Shown here in pieces: positions 18,401 through 30,400 of a DNA stretch of 38,838 nucleotides. The notes under the pieces were generated by a model. It ran no database searches, was not told where the DNA came from, and saw nothing but the letters and a program-made list of their open reading frames with translations. Made by a program: the position numbers and the translations under genes. Location of the stretch: contig NW_013653655.1 of assembly GCF_000499385.1 (NCBI RefSeq), positions 1 to 38,838 on the forward strand. Direction: 5' to 3'. The stretch is from Eimeria necatrix (lineage: Eukaryota; Apicomplexa; Conoidasida; Eucoccidiorida; Eimeriidae). Within the stretch, counting starts at the first letter, position 1; each line of letters starts with the position of its first letter.

Positions 18401-19420
18401 ATAGTTAGCATCCATAAGTCGATTTGCCCAGGTATTGTGTGAGGCTTCTTTTATCTAGCAGGCTTAGTGTGCGAGCATGTTAACGATCATTTCGAGCGTT
18501 CATTTCCTGCTCGGACAAAAGTATCATCTGGCGAAAAATAACTGCGGGATAAGGGCGCCCAAGTTTCTCTTGCCCCGTTGAGCGTGAAGAGGAAACACGA
18601 GTATGAGAATGCCGCTGACGCGCTGCAGTTTTAGAGCGTCACTGCACACTTGCCGAATTTGCCTGGGTCCGCTTGCCTGCCCATGAGCTTTCGTCCTACT
18701 TTGTTGTGATGACAATGCGCAGCGTGCGTCGAATAAAATCTCAGTGCACCTTGGGAAATATTTGGTAGGTCGAAGATTTATTTTCTGAAACGTATGCAAA
18801 TCAATGCAACTCTGTCTGTTCTGTCATTGCGAGAAACAATTCAAAACAAGGAAGCAAATGCTGTACCTTCGTGAAAATTTTGAGCTACAATTTCGAGCTG
18901 AAAAGTCAATCCTTACTTTCTTCGGCTGATACATCAGCATTAAGCAGTAAGTATATCACTATGCCTAGTTCATATGGCCGATTATGCACGCCTGGCTAGA
19001 GGCAACGATACTAATCCTTGACATTGTACGTTTCGTCGTTCTGTCGGAGTGTTCCGGCCTACGGGCAGGCGGGCTGGCAGTTTGTTTTATACGCACGAAA
19101 ACTGTCCTGCAACGTATGCCAGCGCGTGATTCGCTTTCACATGCACCAAGTTGACGTCTACGTCTACTGCAGTTTTATGAAGTGTAATGATGTGAATATC
19201 GCTTAGGCCAACATGCGCCAGGCTGGCCAGCGTTGTGTGCCATCTCTGAGGTATCCCTGATAGCGGCCAACACAAGCTGCACAAAGTAAATCCAAGTGTC
19301 ATAGTTATGTGTAGTTTTAAATTCTGGTGACTGGCGTTTTTGTCCAAAATATCAGAGAGGCCTGGTATGGCTTGCTAGTGGGCGATTTTAGACTATTCGC
19401 ATCACAGGAATGGACGCGTT
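15469..19420. other. No gene recognised
   Basis: Only short frames with no family resemblance. A GTAAGT follows a short open piece (MEQDLRWTCVPKILSLP) ending at about 15833, and another GTAAGT is near 18950; neither is enough to call an exon. A plus-strand frame at 17528 starts with a hydrophobic leader (CLLVAMFISPTAF) but is short. No LTR or coding part of a retroelement was seen to the right of 15468. Confidence 0.35.
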
Positions 19421-19489
19421 CGCTCGTCACGCTTCAGCGCTGCAGTCTCTATTTTACAATACAAATGCAGCGTTGAAGCGTGACAAGCG
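19421..19489. repeat. Strong hairpin, 24-bp arms and 21-nt loop
   Basis: CGCTCGTCACGCTTCAGCGC plus TGCA (19421-19444) is the reverse complement of 19466-19489 with only two differences, one of which can pair as G-U in RNA. The loop is AT-rich. No coding frame depends on it. It may be the core of a small fold-back element or a structured RNA. Confidence 0.85.
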
Positions 19490-20503
19490 ACATATCCTCT
19501 CCTGTCACGCAAAGATTAAATATTTATGAGCACACTGTGGTGCAGTGAACATCCAGGCATCTGTCTTGCATTTCTGGAGTTTACCTCACGTCTTTGATAT
19601 TGCCGCAGGTTGCAGCTTCACGGAGTAGTGTTCATTAAGCTGCATGTCATATCCGTTAAAGCAGTTTCTTCTAAGGATAGCAGAAGGCTCTGGGTACGTT
19701 TGCGCACTCTCTCCTTCACCAGTGTCCCAAGTGGGCCTTGGGTGCGACAGCGGCTCACAACTGGTCAATCCTCGAGATTACCATCCCTGCCGTAACACTT
19801 GCAGTCATTTGGCCTTCTCATGTTTTTGTTTATCGTCGCATTTTCTTTCTTGCACTACTTTGGGGTTCGACGCACCATCTATCGAAACGCTAAAATCTTC
19901 AACCGCGGAGATCTTTTCCTGGAGAAACGGGCGACCCAAGCAACATGAAATGGGGGCACCTCTATGCAAATGAGCAGGTTGGCACATAGCGCATCGTGCA
20001 CTGAAACATTTCAGAACGCATTTGCCACGTTACCACGGCAAACCACGGGTTTGTAGACGTCCCTTTCAATCATGCTACCTCAAACATTTGAAAAGGACAA
20101 ATGGATTTTCATGTATCTCTTTCCTTTGTGCTAGACATCTGCGCTGATCGGGGCGTATGTTAAGGCCGCCGCCAGCGTGTCGCGCCGTTTCCGTGTGTTT
20201 CAACAGTTGGGAGCATTTATCTACATTTTTCCACGTTCTTGGTATTTCTTGATTTTCTGTCTCGTCAGCGATGTTTCTCCTGCGAGGTACTGATTCTTGA
20301 GAAAAAGGGATATACTCCTTCATCTTTGCACTTACGTGCGAAGGCGAATCAACTGCTTCATTGAGCCGTGCAGTGAGACTTCATGAGATGACATGATTTA
20401 GAAGCGCATGCTGAACGCGCAGGAGATGAGCCGCGTGCGCCACATTGTCCCATTGAAGAGAACCTGCCCTTTGTTGTTTGTCTTGAGACATACTGATGGT
20501 TCA

Positions 20504-20540
20504 GCGACGCCGTACGTTTGTGGCGACGCCGTACGTTTGT
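20504..20540. repeat. Short tandem duplication
   Basis: Two exact copies of GCGACGCCGTACGTTTGT separated by one base (18 bp each). Confidence 0.95.
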
Positions 20541-21629
20541 CACCAAAAGCTGAGTGACCTGTGTATGATCGCGTATCTTGCTACGTTAACTACATGAAAA
20601 GGCTATTCAAGGAGCTTCCGCATCGTCAACATATCATATTAGCCGTAAAGACGCGTGTTCCTGTGATTCGTGTCTGCCTTCAATGTTCATTCTATGTATC
20701 CAGGTGAGGCCAGACACACAAGCTTTCCAAATTTCGGCAAAGATAATCAGCATAGCGTCATGCCTACGATCCTGCACGCTGTTTTCTCGTGCTCAATTTC
20801 TGTAGGAAAACGGATAAGAACAAGCAGTGGAAATAGCTGTCTCTTGCAAAATCCAAGATTTCTTTATAACACCATAAAAAAGCTAAAGGAAAGATTTTGG
20901 GAGAAAGCAGGAATGCCACCGCTCCGCAGTAGCATACCTCTGCTTCAAACGCTGTTGATCAGGCTTGTAACGTGGCTGTTACCCCTACGAAAAAGAGCTT
21001 CAGGGTTCACACACCTTGCAATCTCATAGTGATGCATGGAAGCTGCAAAGAAGAAAGGGTGCATGGGAGCATTCCGCAGTAACGCGGCTCAATTGCTAGT
21101 GGCGTCTTTGCCAAAACAGAAGGTTTTTATTCTGACTGGACAATTGATTACGTGTCACTGACTCTTAAAAACGCTGTGTTTCATGTATAAGAGAAGCCAA
21201 GCGCTTAGCTTCTGTATTCACCTAAGTGTTTTGCTGCTGAAGTAAGACCATTGCGTCTTCCGGACATCTTTATGTCAACGCATGGCAAAAAGCTGAATGG
21301 ACTGCAAAGAATCTTCGTCAGCCTTAGTCACATTTTAGGTGTATCGCCGCTCCGATTTCGTGAAGCGCGTACTTCCTATGAACAAGACGAAGAACGACAC
21401 TGCGATTTTTCCAAACGTTCAAAGCACATCACCAAACAAAACACCGATAAAAAGCAGAAAAGGAGAAAGTACATACCTAGCAAAGTATATGTCCGGAGTT
21501 AGATGACTTGCGAAACCTTGGAAGTAGTATTTCTCCTCGACAGGACGAAAGGCTTTCGGCGTAGCTCCATTTGCTGTCATAAATTTTTCATTTCGACCAG
21601 TTACTAATTGAATGCACAGCATGAGCGAT

Positions 21630-21647
21630 TATATATATATATATATT
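21630..21647. repeat. (TA)n microsatellite
   Basis: Nine TA units in an AT-rich context. Confidence 0.9.
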
Positions 21648-23219
21648 TAGACGACGGGCGAACAATTTGCTTTGAGAAGATATTTCCAGCTATTTATCAA
21701 GCGCAAGAAGACCACTTTTTGCTAAATGAAGTCACGACCATTCATTAACCTGCATACACAAGTAAGGCTGCACTCACAATTAAGCTGCCATGTGACATAT
21801 GCAGTCAATAACGCACCAGCTGGAACAAAGTGCAGGTCATGCTTAGGCAGGACAAGATACCGGGAAAAATTTGTTGTGCAGCAAAATTTACGCTTGAGCT
21901 TGGTCAACATGCATATCCACTTCTGCATCTGGTAATGGTATGCGTACATTGTTTCCATTGTGAAAAACGCATTCCAGCTCAGATAGAAATTATTAGAGTT
22001 CTGGAAATGAGAAGTATCATAGTTGGAATTCTGCCGTGGTCAGCCGGCAGTGCTCGCATCAGAATAAGACTCGTCTCCATTGAACTTCATTAGAACTGTA
22101 GGTGGCTTCCAACAATGAGCGTTTTGTGTAGAATTCGTTTCAACTCCGCGCCTTTGTCATATACAACAGAAGAATTCCTTCTTGGGCAGGTAAAGAAATT
22201 TCCGCCGCATATCATGCCAATGCAAGCCACAAGGTTCATCATATGCTTTGAATCCTTGGGAAATACCCATTGTTAAAGCAGAAATGCCTTAGACAGTAAG
22301 AAATAGTTCGGCTTGGTAGACAGTCGACGTGCGGGCACTTAAATGTTGTACTTCTTCAGCCAGACCCACATATTGTACTGCAAATCATAGTAGATGGACG
22401 GGACTACTGAGGCGCAATACAGATAAGGGCAACACGAAAACCTGTCAACATATTCCAGCAAACTGCCGTTAAGCGTACAACCTGCGCGGATGCCACAGTA
22501 GCACATAACAAAAACAAATAATTCTACTTTCAAGTAATTAAATCATTGCGCAGTTGTATTCAGGAACAGTGGTTTGGGAAAGATTCATTTTTGAGGCACA
22601 CGCAAAGTTTGTGCAGTCTTGCTTAAAATTGACTGTCTCGTAGTCTAAGCAAAAGTATGAATTGTTCATGCTTGAAGCGTTTGCAGGTACATCCCAGTAA
22701 ACCTCACTAGAACGTAACTGCTGCTAACCTACTTCCTGATTTTTGGATGGTAGCTCATCCAGTGAACTACATATGTCAGCTCACCACAAGCACGCTGCAT
22801 TAACGACGGAGGAGAGGAAGCATGAATTTTACAGAATGAGTTGTCGCGAATTTATAGGTGTGACTAGCAATTGCCGGGTACTTGCTTGCCTGTAGCTGCA
22901 TTTCTCCGTCCCAAAACTCACTTGCTTGGTTGATATGCATATTTGTGATTGCTGAACTAAGCGTGTGTGTCTCAAACTTTTGTTTTCTGCAAATTGCGCG
23001 GAAAGTATCGACTCTAGGCATGGAACAACCAGGTGGAGTTTGGGAGTTATGTCTGGCGTGTTTGCAAATGAGCATGGTGACACCAGACAAAAAATTTTTT
23101 ATTTCGCGTAGTATCTAAATATCTGCGCATTTTTAGTCCAGCCGCACTCTCTATGGAGAGGTCAGTCGACATATACGCTTTCTGTGCATTAGTGATCTGC
23201 AAAAAGCTTCACTTTGCAG

Positions 23220-23447
23220 ATGAGCCTATTAGAGTACAGAACCAAGTTGTTGATGCGCTCCTTGGGTGTCTCGTCTTCTGTAGTAAGCGGAGAATCTCAT
23301 GGCGATTTACTTAATCCTGATCGCTGTTCTCTAGGATATTCACGCATGCAATCTGCGGCACCCTTATATGGTTCTACCATCACCGTACCAGCTAATATGG
23401 GCCGAAAGCACGCTCAGCTCAGTTCACCTATGCCACGTCTCCCAGAA
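23220..23447 (+). CDS. Possible exon, unknown protein
   Basis: TTCACTTTGCAG directly before 23220 is a good acceptor, followed by 76 open codons (beginning MSLLEYRTKLLMRSLGVSSS) up to a GTACGT donor in phase 0. The ATG directly after the AG could also be a start codon. Composition is ordinary for a soluble protein. No domain recognised; no partner exon identified. Confidence 0.25.
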
Positions 23448-24180
23448 GTACGTCATTGCTGCGCCCTCATGGTGCCGAACTTAAAACGTTTTATCCGCTT
23501 GTTTTCTCTTGATTCCAGCAGGCCTTTTGCCACCAATGACAGTACGATGTAGCCCCGTCGAGACACAGTACCGAGGGAAGATTTTATAAGTGGCCAATGT
23601 GAGCACGGTTTAATGGGAGCACCGAGACGTGCGAACTTTGAATTAAAGAAAAACGTTTGAGGCTCAGTTGGTGGGATGCTTTTCCCGAACAGCACTGGTG
23701 TTTCATATGCCTAGCTGGAACTTTTCTTCAGAGGAAAAAGATGAGCTGTTTGTTATTTGCGCGCCCACTTCTCAGCATTCTTCATGTAAGAAAAGAGGCT
23801 GGAACCATCAAGTACAGTCTTCGCCGATACCAAGTAAATGAGCTACAAAGTTGCTATGTTCAAAGATCCAGTTGATGAAAAGCTCACGCCTAGGTCGACC
23901 TTCTGTAGTAACATCGTACTGCACAAATCTCTAGCGTGAAATTAAACAAGAAAAGCGAAGTGTATGAGCACCACACACTAATAACTATTTGCACTGCTAC
24001 AAGTATGTCACTTATTTCTCCAGTTAGCAACATACTTCCTTCAGTGGGTTTACCATTTGCAGACAAGCACTGACTGCCTTTTAATTATTTATGACGTGCA
24101 GCCTATCCGGACGGCAGAGGACCGGACAGTGCCGTGCATAAATATATATTGCAAGCATATTACTTTAAAATATGACTCAC

Positions 24181-24363
24181 TTTTCCATGCGCATCGCCTG
24201 TTGTGAAAGAACGCATGAAGACGAAACCAATTTCTTTCAACCCGGATGACAATAATTTGCGGAGCATTTCGGATATCACTTTTTTAAAAATGTGGCGTCG
24301 CATTTTTTCGCTTAAGCCGGAGACTTGTCTGCGTGTTTCTGTTGAAGTCAGATCTCCCAAGAA
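24181..24363 (-). CDS. Possible exon, unknown protein
   Basis: On the minus strand an open frame carries a long helix-like stretch (RRHIFKKVISEMLRKLLSSG) and ends in phase 0 at a perfect GTGAGT donor (24175-24180). A Met at about 24363 (MDFLGDLTSTETRR) or an upstream acceptor could be the 5' boundary. No family recognised. The opposite strand also has a 150-codon frame here, which is within chance expectation. Confidence 0.25.
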
Positions 24364-24426
24364 GTCCATGTTGCACTCACAGCCACATTTGCACAAAACG
24401 CAGACCCACAAAATATATCGAAACAA

Positions 24427-27400
24427 ACAAGAAAATAAGGCAGATAAGAGACCTCTTCAAATCTTGAAGTCCACACGCACTGGCTTTATTAAGGCAGCTC
24501 CATGGTTTTTCCACGTCATCAAAAATTCTGCGTGCTCAAGGATTATCATGATTCCCCGCTGTTTCTTGGAATTGATGGCGTATTGTTCACCACTACTACA
24601 GGTCAGTACGCCTCTAAACGCGGACCTGGAATATGCAGAAAACAAATGCTTGTGACAGCACGCAGAAACAGGTCGAGCAGGAATGCCACATTGCATTCGA
24701 TGAGCACTCGTAAGCATGGATTTTTCAGTGTCTCTGCAGGGCAGCAACGGGTTTTGGGGTTTCCTATGCACTCCTGTTTAGAGCAGCAAAGCACGTGTGA
24801 AGAAGAAAATGCCAGCTAGTCTGCGAAAAGCACATAGATTAGGGATGCATTGGTACCAGAAAAGTCTACATAAGCCAAACAAAATAGAATATGCACTAAG
24901 AGAGCTTGCTGTAACGGCCGCAATAAATGCCGCAGCACCACGTTTTGTGCTTAGCAATGCAAGGTTCAGGAAAGAGTTCAGCCATGCATTCTACTCGATT
25001 TCCATAATTCCACTTCAATTTCTGCAGCCAAGGCATGCGACGAAAGTCAATGCCACCTTTTGGTTCCTCCGCGGTCTACCATGAATTTCAAGATGTTTCC
25101 AAACGGGTCACTATAGTGAGCCGAAGTGGCAGCAGGTCTTTACTTTGCATGGTTCAGGGTGGCTTTAAGGAAAATGCGCATCCGATAAATTTGTAGCGTA
25201 CTGTCTACCACAACCATGCCGGATAAACGCGAACAGAAGGAATAGGATTCGTGCGTAGTGTCAAAGCAGGCATAGTATTTTCGCAACATCAGGAACGTGA
25301 GCTTGTGTATCTCATTGCTTGGACCGCTCATGTAGCATCGCCTTACAGAGTGCCGCGTAAAGGTATGCAGAGTCGTAAGCACTTAACTCCGCACCAGTAG
25401 AGAACAGGGTGGTAGTTGGGCCTTTGTCCCGTACGCCTGGTTAAATCCCGGCTGCTACTATGCAGCTACCGCTAACATACCAGCTGACAGCACAGCTTGC
25501 ATTCAAACTCCGCTTTCAAAACAAGTCTTTTGAGGCTCCCCTACGTATTGCATGACTCTTGGGTAGGATCGAATCCGCATAGGAAATTCCATTTCAACCA
25601 CGCGATTATACAAAAGTCTTGTCACTCATCCTAGTTGTGCTATGTATTCAACCGAAACAGACGTTAATATGCATGCCTCTGCTAGTTAGAGCGTCTGCAA
25701 GTCGATGCAGTTTCACCTTCTTTAAAAAATGCTGAAAGCTGGCGCAGGGCGCACTAATTCTAGTTAATGCCAAGGACTCAGGTTGCTGAACATTTAGTAA
25801 ACACGCGAGATTGCTTACGTTTTTATCCAGTGGACTTTAGCAGGAAAACATCGACCCCAGCGAATGGCTTTGTTCCTGACCTCTGAGCTGTAAAAAGGAG
25901 CAAAGTGTGTTGAAGGCCAAGGTAAACATCGACTCAAATTCCAACTAGCTCAAGACAGCGATCAGCATCATTGAAAGGTGCGCATCAATGGCTTTTGTTG
26001 AGACCTACAGTCTAGGCAGCATATCCGCGATCGCGCTAAAAAATAGTATCTTCAGGTCACTCTCCGGCATACGGTTCCGGGAACAGCATGCTTTAACGTG
26101 AAACAGTGCCCTTGTAGACTCCAAGATACTTGGAATCAAAGATAAAGGGACTGCGCTATCTGCGGACTGTAGTGTTTTGTTGTAAACTTTGCCTCTTTGT
26201 AACGAAATTGAATATCTAACACTGAAAAGCAGATTTTCCTGGTGGATTTGCAGGGCCGTACTAACGAGAACACGGGTTCTCCAAGCTTTCCCACTGATTT
26301 ACATGTGTACTCCCGGTACCGAAGACTCGGGAAACACATTGTACTGTAAACAATTGCACTATGATCTTTCCGTCACACCGCATCGTTTGGCATGCTCAAC
26401 GTGCTAACGTGCATGAGCCTTCGCGTAGTTCAATAAGGGCCATAAATTTAATTTTTTAGAGCCGATCTTTCTGCCCAATCAGTGCGGCTTCGAATATACT
26501 GGAGTTTCCGCAAAGGCGGAGGCGAACACACTAGACATCGCACTCAGATGGATCATATCCAAGCTTGGAAGAGTGTTACTGCAGCTAATCGTTTCAAGAA
26601 ACTGGCTTCATTCGCCTTTCGAATGGCTTTTCATAAGAGTCTGCAACCTTCATTTCGTCTGCAACACGCGCGTACTGGCTGCTCCTCGCCGGTTAAAATC
26701 ATGCCAAAGGAAAAACTAAATGCATCGACAGAAGCCCAGCACGGCTTTCAAGAAGATACAAGGACGATACTTCTACAGTTCGGCAACCAAATAAACTTGA
26801 TGAACGCAGGCTCAGGATTGGTGTGGTGACATTTTCAGCTTTATCTTCAACAAACGCATTCTTGTTCGTACAGTAGAAGAATAATTCTCTGAAAAAGCGA
26901 GCCCACTGTTTATAACGAATTGGAGAAGGCCTCAAAGCATGGGAGGTGCTGCCGAACAGTGCTCCCTGCATTTTCGCATCGCCCAACTGTATCAATTTTA
27001 CTACACTATCGAAATTTATAAATTGTGCAGGCGTCAAAGCCTCAAGTGCAAAAGAAAGAACTCTTACTATCGGTGAACGCACTCTTGTGCCGCGCGGCTA
27101 CGATGGAATATTTCCCAATCTTCCAGCTGCGGATCGAATTGTCTTGGCTATACCCGCAAAATGATTGTAACAGGTGTTGACTGACTAGAGGCTCCAGCTC
27201 CGTCTGAGGTAGGTACCCTGGAAGCAGAAACTTGATTTTAACGTGCGTTTGGAACCACTTCAGTACAATGCTCAATTATCAAGGAAAGTGCACGCGGCAG
27301 CTTGTTGAGCCCCACAACTTGAGGGGCCTCTCGACCCACGTACCAACTTCGGAAAGGCAATAAACGTTCCCAACAAATGTACCAATATGAACAGAAATTT

Positions 27401-30400
27401 GTAACAACGTCTGGAAAGGAACAACGCGATGCTTGTAGCGGCCTGATGTTTCAAGCCTCAGGAGTTGAGACACTTTGCTAGCGCTTGGGATGCTACGGGA
27501 ACTAACTAGTGCAGCAAAACACAACGTTCAGGTGCTCCGCTGTCTCAGTGCTAGTTCCGTACAAGCTAAACAAATTGCTTACTGCGCAAACCCCTGACAT
27601 TACACAAAGGGATGAGGGTAGAGAAAACGTATACGCCCCAAAAGTATTCTAGAAAGGTCGTGGGTACTGATTTAAACTTGCCGGTCGCGGGGCACCCCTA
27701 TTTTTGCGCAATTCAGCATTGTGCAATGTTGGATTAAAGCCACTGCCATGGATTGAAGGCACGTTTATAGGCAGGAGCGCTAATTTGTATGAGCGCGCCA
27801 CCCAAAAAAAACTATTTGCCAACTGCGCTTCCAATTCGTAAGGCTCTTTCCACAGTTACCATTTCGTCCAACTTTTGATTATCCAGGTAAGGTGGTCCTT
27901 GTCTCGTGGCGCCCAAGTGGCTGCGGACGCACTTTCTATATCCGCGCTTGCTCACCCTCATTCAAATGCGCTGCATAGATGAGAATATGTCAAACATAGA
28001 AGGCTCGCAGACCCTTTTGTAAACCTTGCCGCAATATAGCAAAGGCAAAGGCTCAATAAGCTCAATGTGCACTCTTCAGAATCGTGAAGGCACTTCTTTA
28101 TACTTCACTTGTGTCATTCCGCTATTCTTTAAACGCAAAATACCGTGTTCTGGCAAGGTTTTGCACTTCACCAAGAGCCTAGGCTCACTTCCTGGAAGAA
28201 ATACAGTCCCAGCGAACAGTATACACTTGATGCAAAATGCGGCTTAATTTGTCACACGGAGCAGATTAAGACGTTAGAGCATCAATCGCAGGTATGCTGA
28301 AAAGTTACCTTCACTGTGATTAAGCAAATGCCCTGGAGGCTGTTTGACTGAAGATTTTGGCTTTCGTCAGGGGTATAGTTTGAGGTCTTTTTTCGCTTCT
28401 TATTCAAAGAGAACACCCACTACACAGACTGAAGGGAAAAAACCCTGGCATTATAGTTTACCTTGACGTTGCCATAGGCAGTAAGAAATATGTCACTGAA
28501 TCGGAAGGAAGCACCTGTTTCCACCAGGTTACCAAAGCGTGACCATAGGTGCAGTACTGAGAGAAATTAGCCGTTGAAGTATGTGGCAAACTAGGTAAAC
28601 TAGGCAACTGCTCAACTGGTTGTAGCGTAGCCATCAAAACAGTAACTTTAAAATTTTATCTCCTGAGCGAAAATCTAATAGTCACTTAAAGCGGAGAAAA
28701 ATGGCATTACTTCGATTTTGATATGAGCTGGTGAGAAGACTGTGGCGCCTCCTCAGACGCAAAACCCATGGTGTGTTTTGTTCTGGCAGAAAATTGAGGT
28801 GCCATCGCAAAAGCACGAGAGTTTCTAAATACCACAAGGTCCTTGCGTTTGCGCTTAGCAAAAGCAAATAACAGCATACTGCCTGGCATTATAGAATGAT
28901 CTGTTGCTCACCCCATACTGAGCAAAATTTTTATTTTCATATTCACAAGCACATGCTTCGCATGCGGATGCAAAATTGTGGCAAAGACACAGAAAACGCA
29001 TGACGGCGACGAAAAAGCGCGAACACATTTTCCCCGACGCAGTGGGTTGAGCTGTTCTGCACGGATAATGCCTTTGCATCTTCATAAGCGAATTGTGCTA
29101 AATGGGGATATTGCTTGTTGCGGAATGTGAGGCAATGCCAAAATGAACACAGATCCAAGGGTCGCTTCACCATAACTAAGCATTGCAGCTTATTGCAAGT
29201 TTGCTTACTTGAAAATCGACTACAGGAGCACTTATCGGGAGAAGGTCAGCTCTCAAATAAAATTCTAAGGAGCACAAATGCAGATGAAGCGAAAAGCGAC
29301 AAAGCCGTGGGGGTGTTTCACGTACCACCCTCTTGCTGGCAACGATGGTCACATGGGACCGTGGTGTGACGTTATTTAGCCACGATGTTCTCGGCACTGC
29401 AAAGGCAAAGAGGAGGTGAGAAGAATCTAGCATACCAGCTTTTCAATTCACCGAGAATCTATTTACGGCCATTGACTGAATGCTGAAAATTCAGCCACTT
29501 TAACTCACCTTTTGTTTTAGACGTTTACATCGGAGCATTTTGTGAATGCAGAGTAGCTGTCGATTGCGTTTATTGCAGTAATGGCTAGTTCTGATTGAAA
29601 TCCATCTCTTCAGGCGAATCATCTCTGCGGCTTTTCGGTTTTCTGGCTGGCTGGGCTTCAATGCCAGTCCTTTACGGGGCTTTTCCGCTCATTACAGCAT
29701 GCAACGCCAACAAATCTACGTCAACAAAACCACCTGCAAGACACGAATAACGAGCGCGTCAGGCAATCAAACTGTTTCCTTTGACATTCACATGCATTAT
29801 GTTATTCTCCTTGTTCATACTTGGGAATTAGGCAGCCTATGTGTGTGATACATAGAAATGTAAGAAGGTGAATGCATCCATTGCGCTCCGTGAAATTCTT
29901 TATTCTTGTTCGCTACCAGCATAGACCTTCTGGCAGGTGCCGTGTCAGCTTGACAGTAGTACAAAAAGAAATTCAGGAGTTCAGGAGCATTTGACTGCAG
30001 CAATTGCGTGTCTTTGAGTTAGCTAGCACACACCCCTGTATATAACGTGTGACTTCTGGAGAAGCATTATGTGTTTTCTGCTCCGCCTAAAAGAAAAACA
30101 CGAATCTGCAATATTTGTGTGAGAGAAGCAACATAAAAACTGCTCACTTCCTGAAAGGCGGAAGCTTTTTACTTCGAATGCTATATTGCACGAAACACGA
30201 TAAAGCCCTAACCTCACTGGAGTCCACCTGAAAATGGTTTTGTTTCTGAACAGGAAAAGAATTTGACACTTCAGATTGCTGCAAGCGCGCGACAGCGGAC
30301 ACGTCTCGAAAGAATCTCAGTAAGATTACGTAGCAGATGAATGACACAACGTTAGTGAAATTTTTGTTGTCAGCTAAGTAGCTGCTCAGCAGCCAGCTGC

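Larger units (their letters stand above)
19490..23219. other. No gene recognised
   Basis: Apart from the 18-bp duplication at 20504 and a (TA)n run at 21630-21647, nothing recognisable. The minus frame from 22533 starts with a short hydrophobic leader (MKVELFVFVMCYCGIRAG) but has no convincing donor or partner exon. Confidence 0.35.

Noticed and set aside
24203..24655. 150-codon plus-strand frame as a gene
   Set aside because: Within chance expectation and Lys/Arg/Ser-rich without domain; the opposite strand has a better exon-like structure with a perfect donor.
25430..25470. tRNA-like T-arm near 25440
   Set aside because: GGTTAAATCCCG resembles a T-arm, but no matching acceptor, D or anticodon arms could be drawn.
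25560..25590. tRNA-like T-arm near 25565
   Set aside because: GGATCGAATCC is self-complementary but does not give a 5-bp T-stem and no cloverleaf can be formed.
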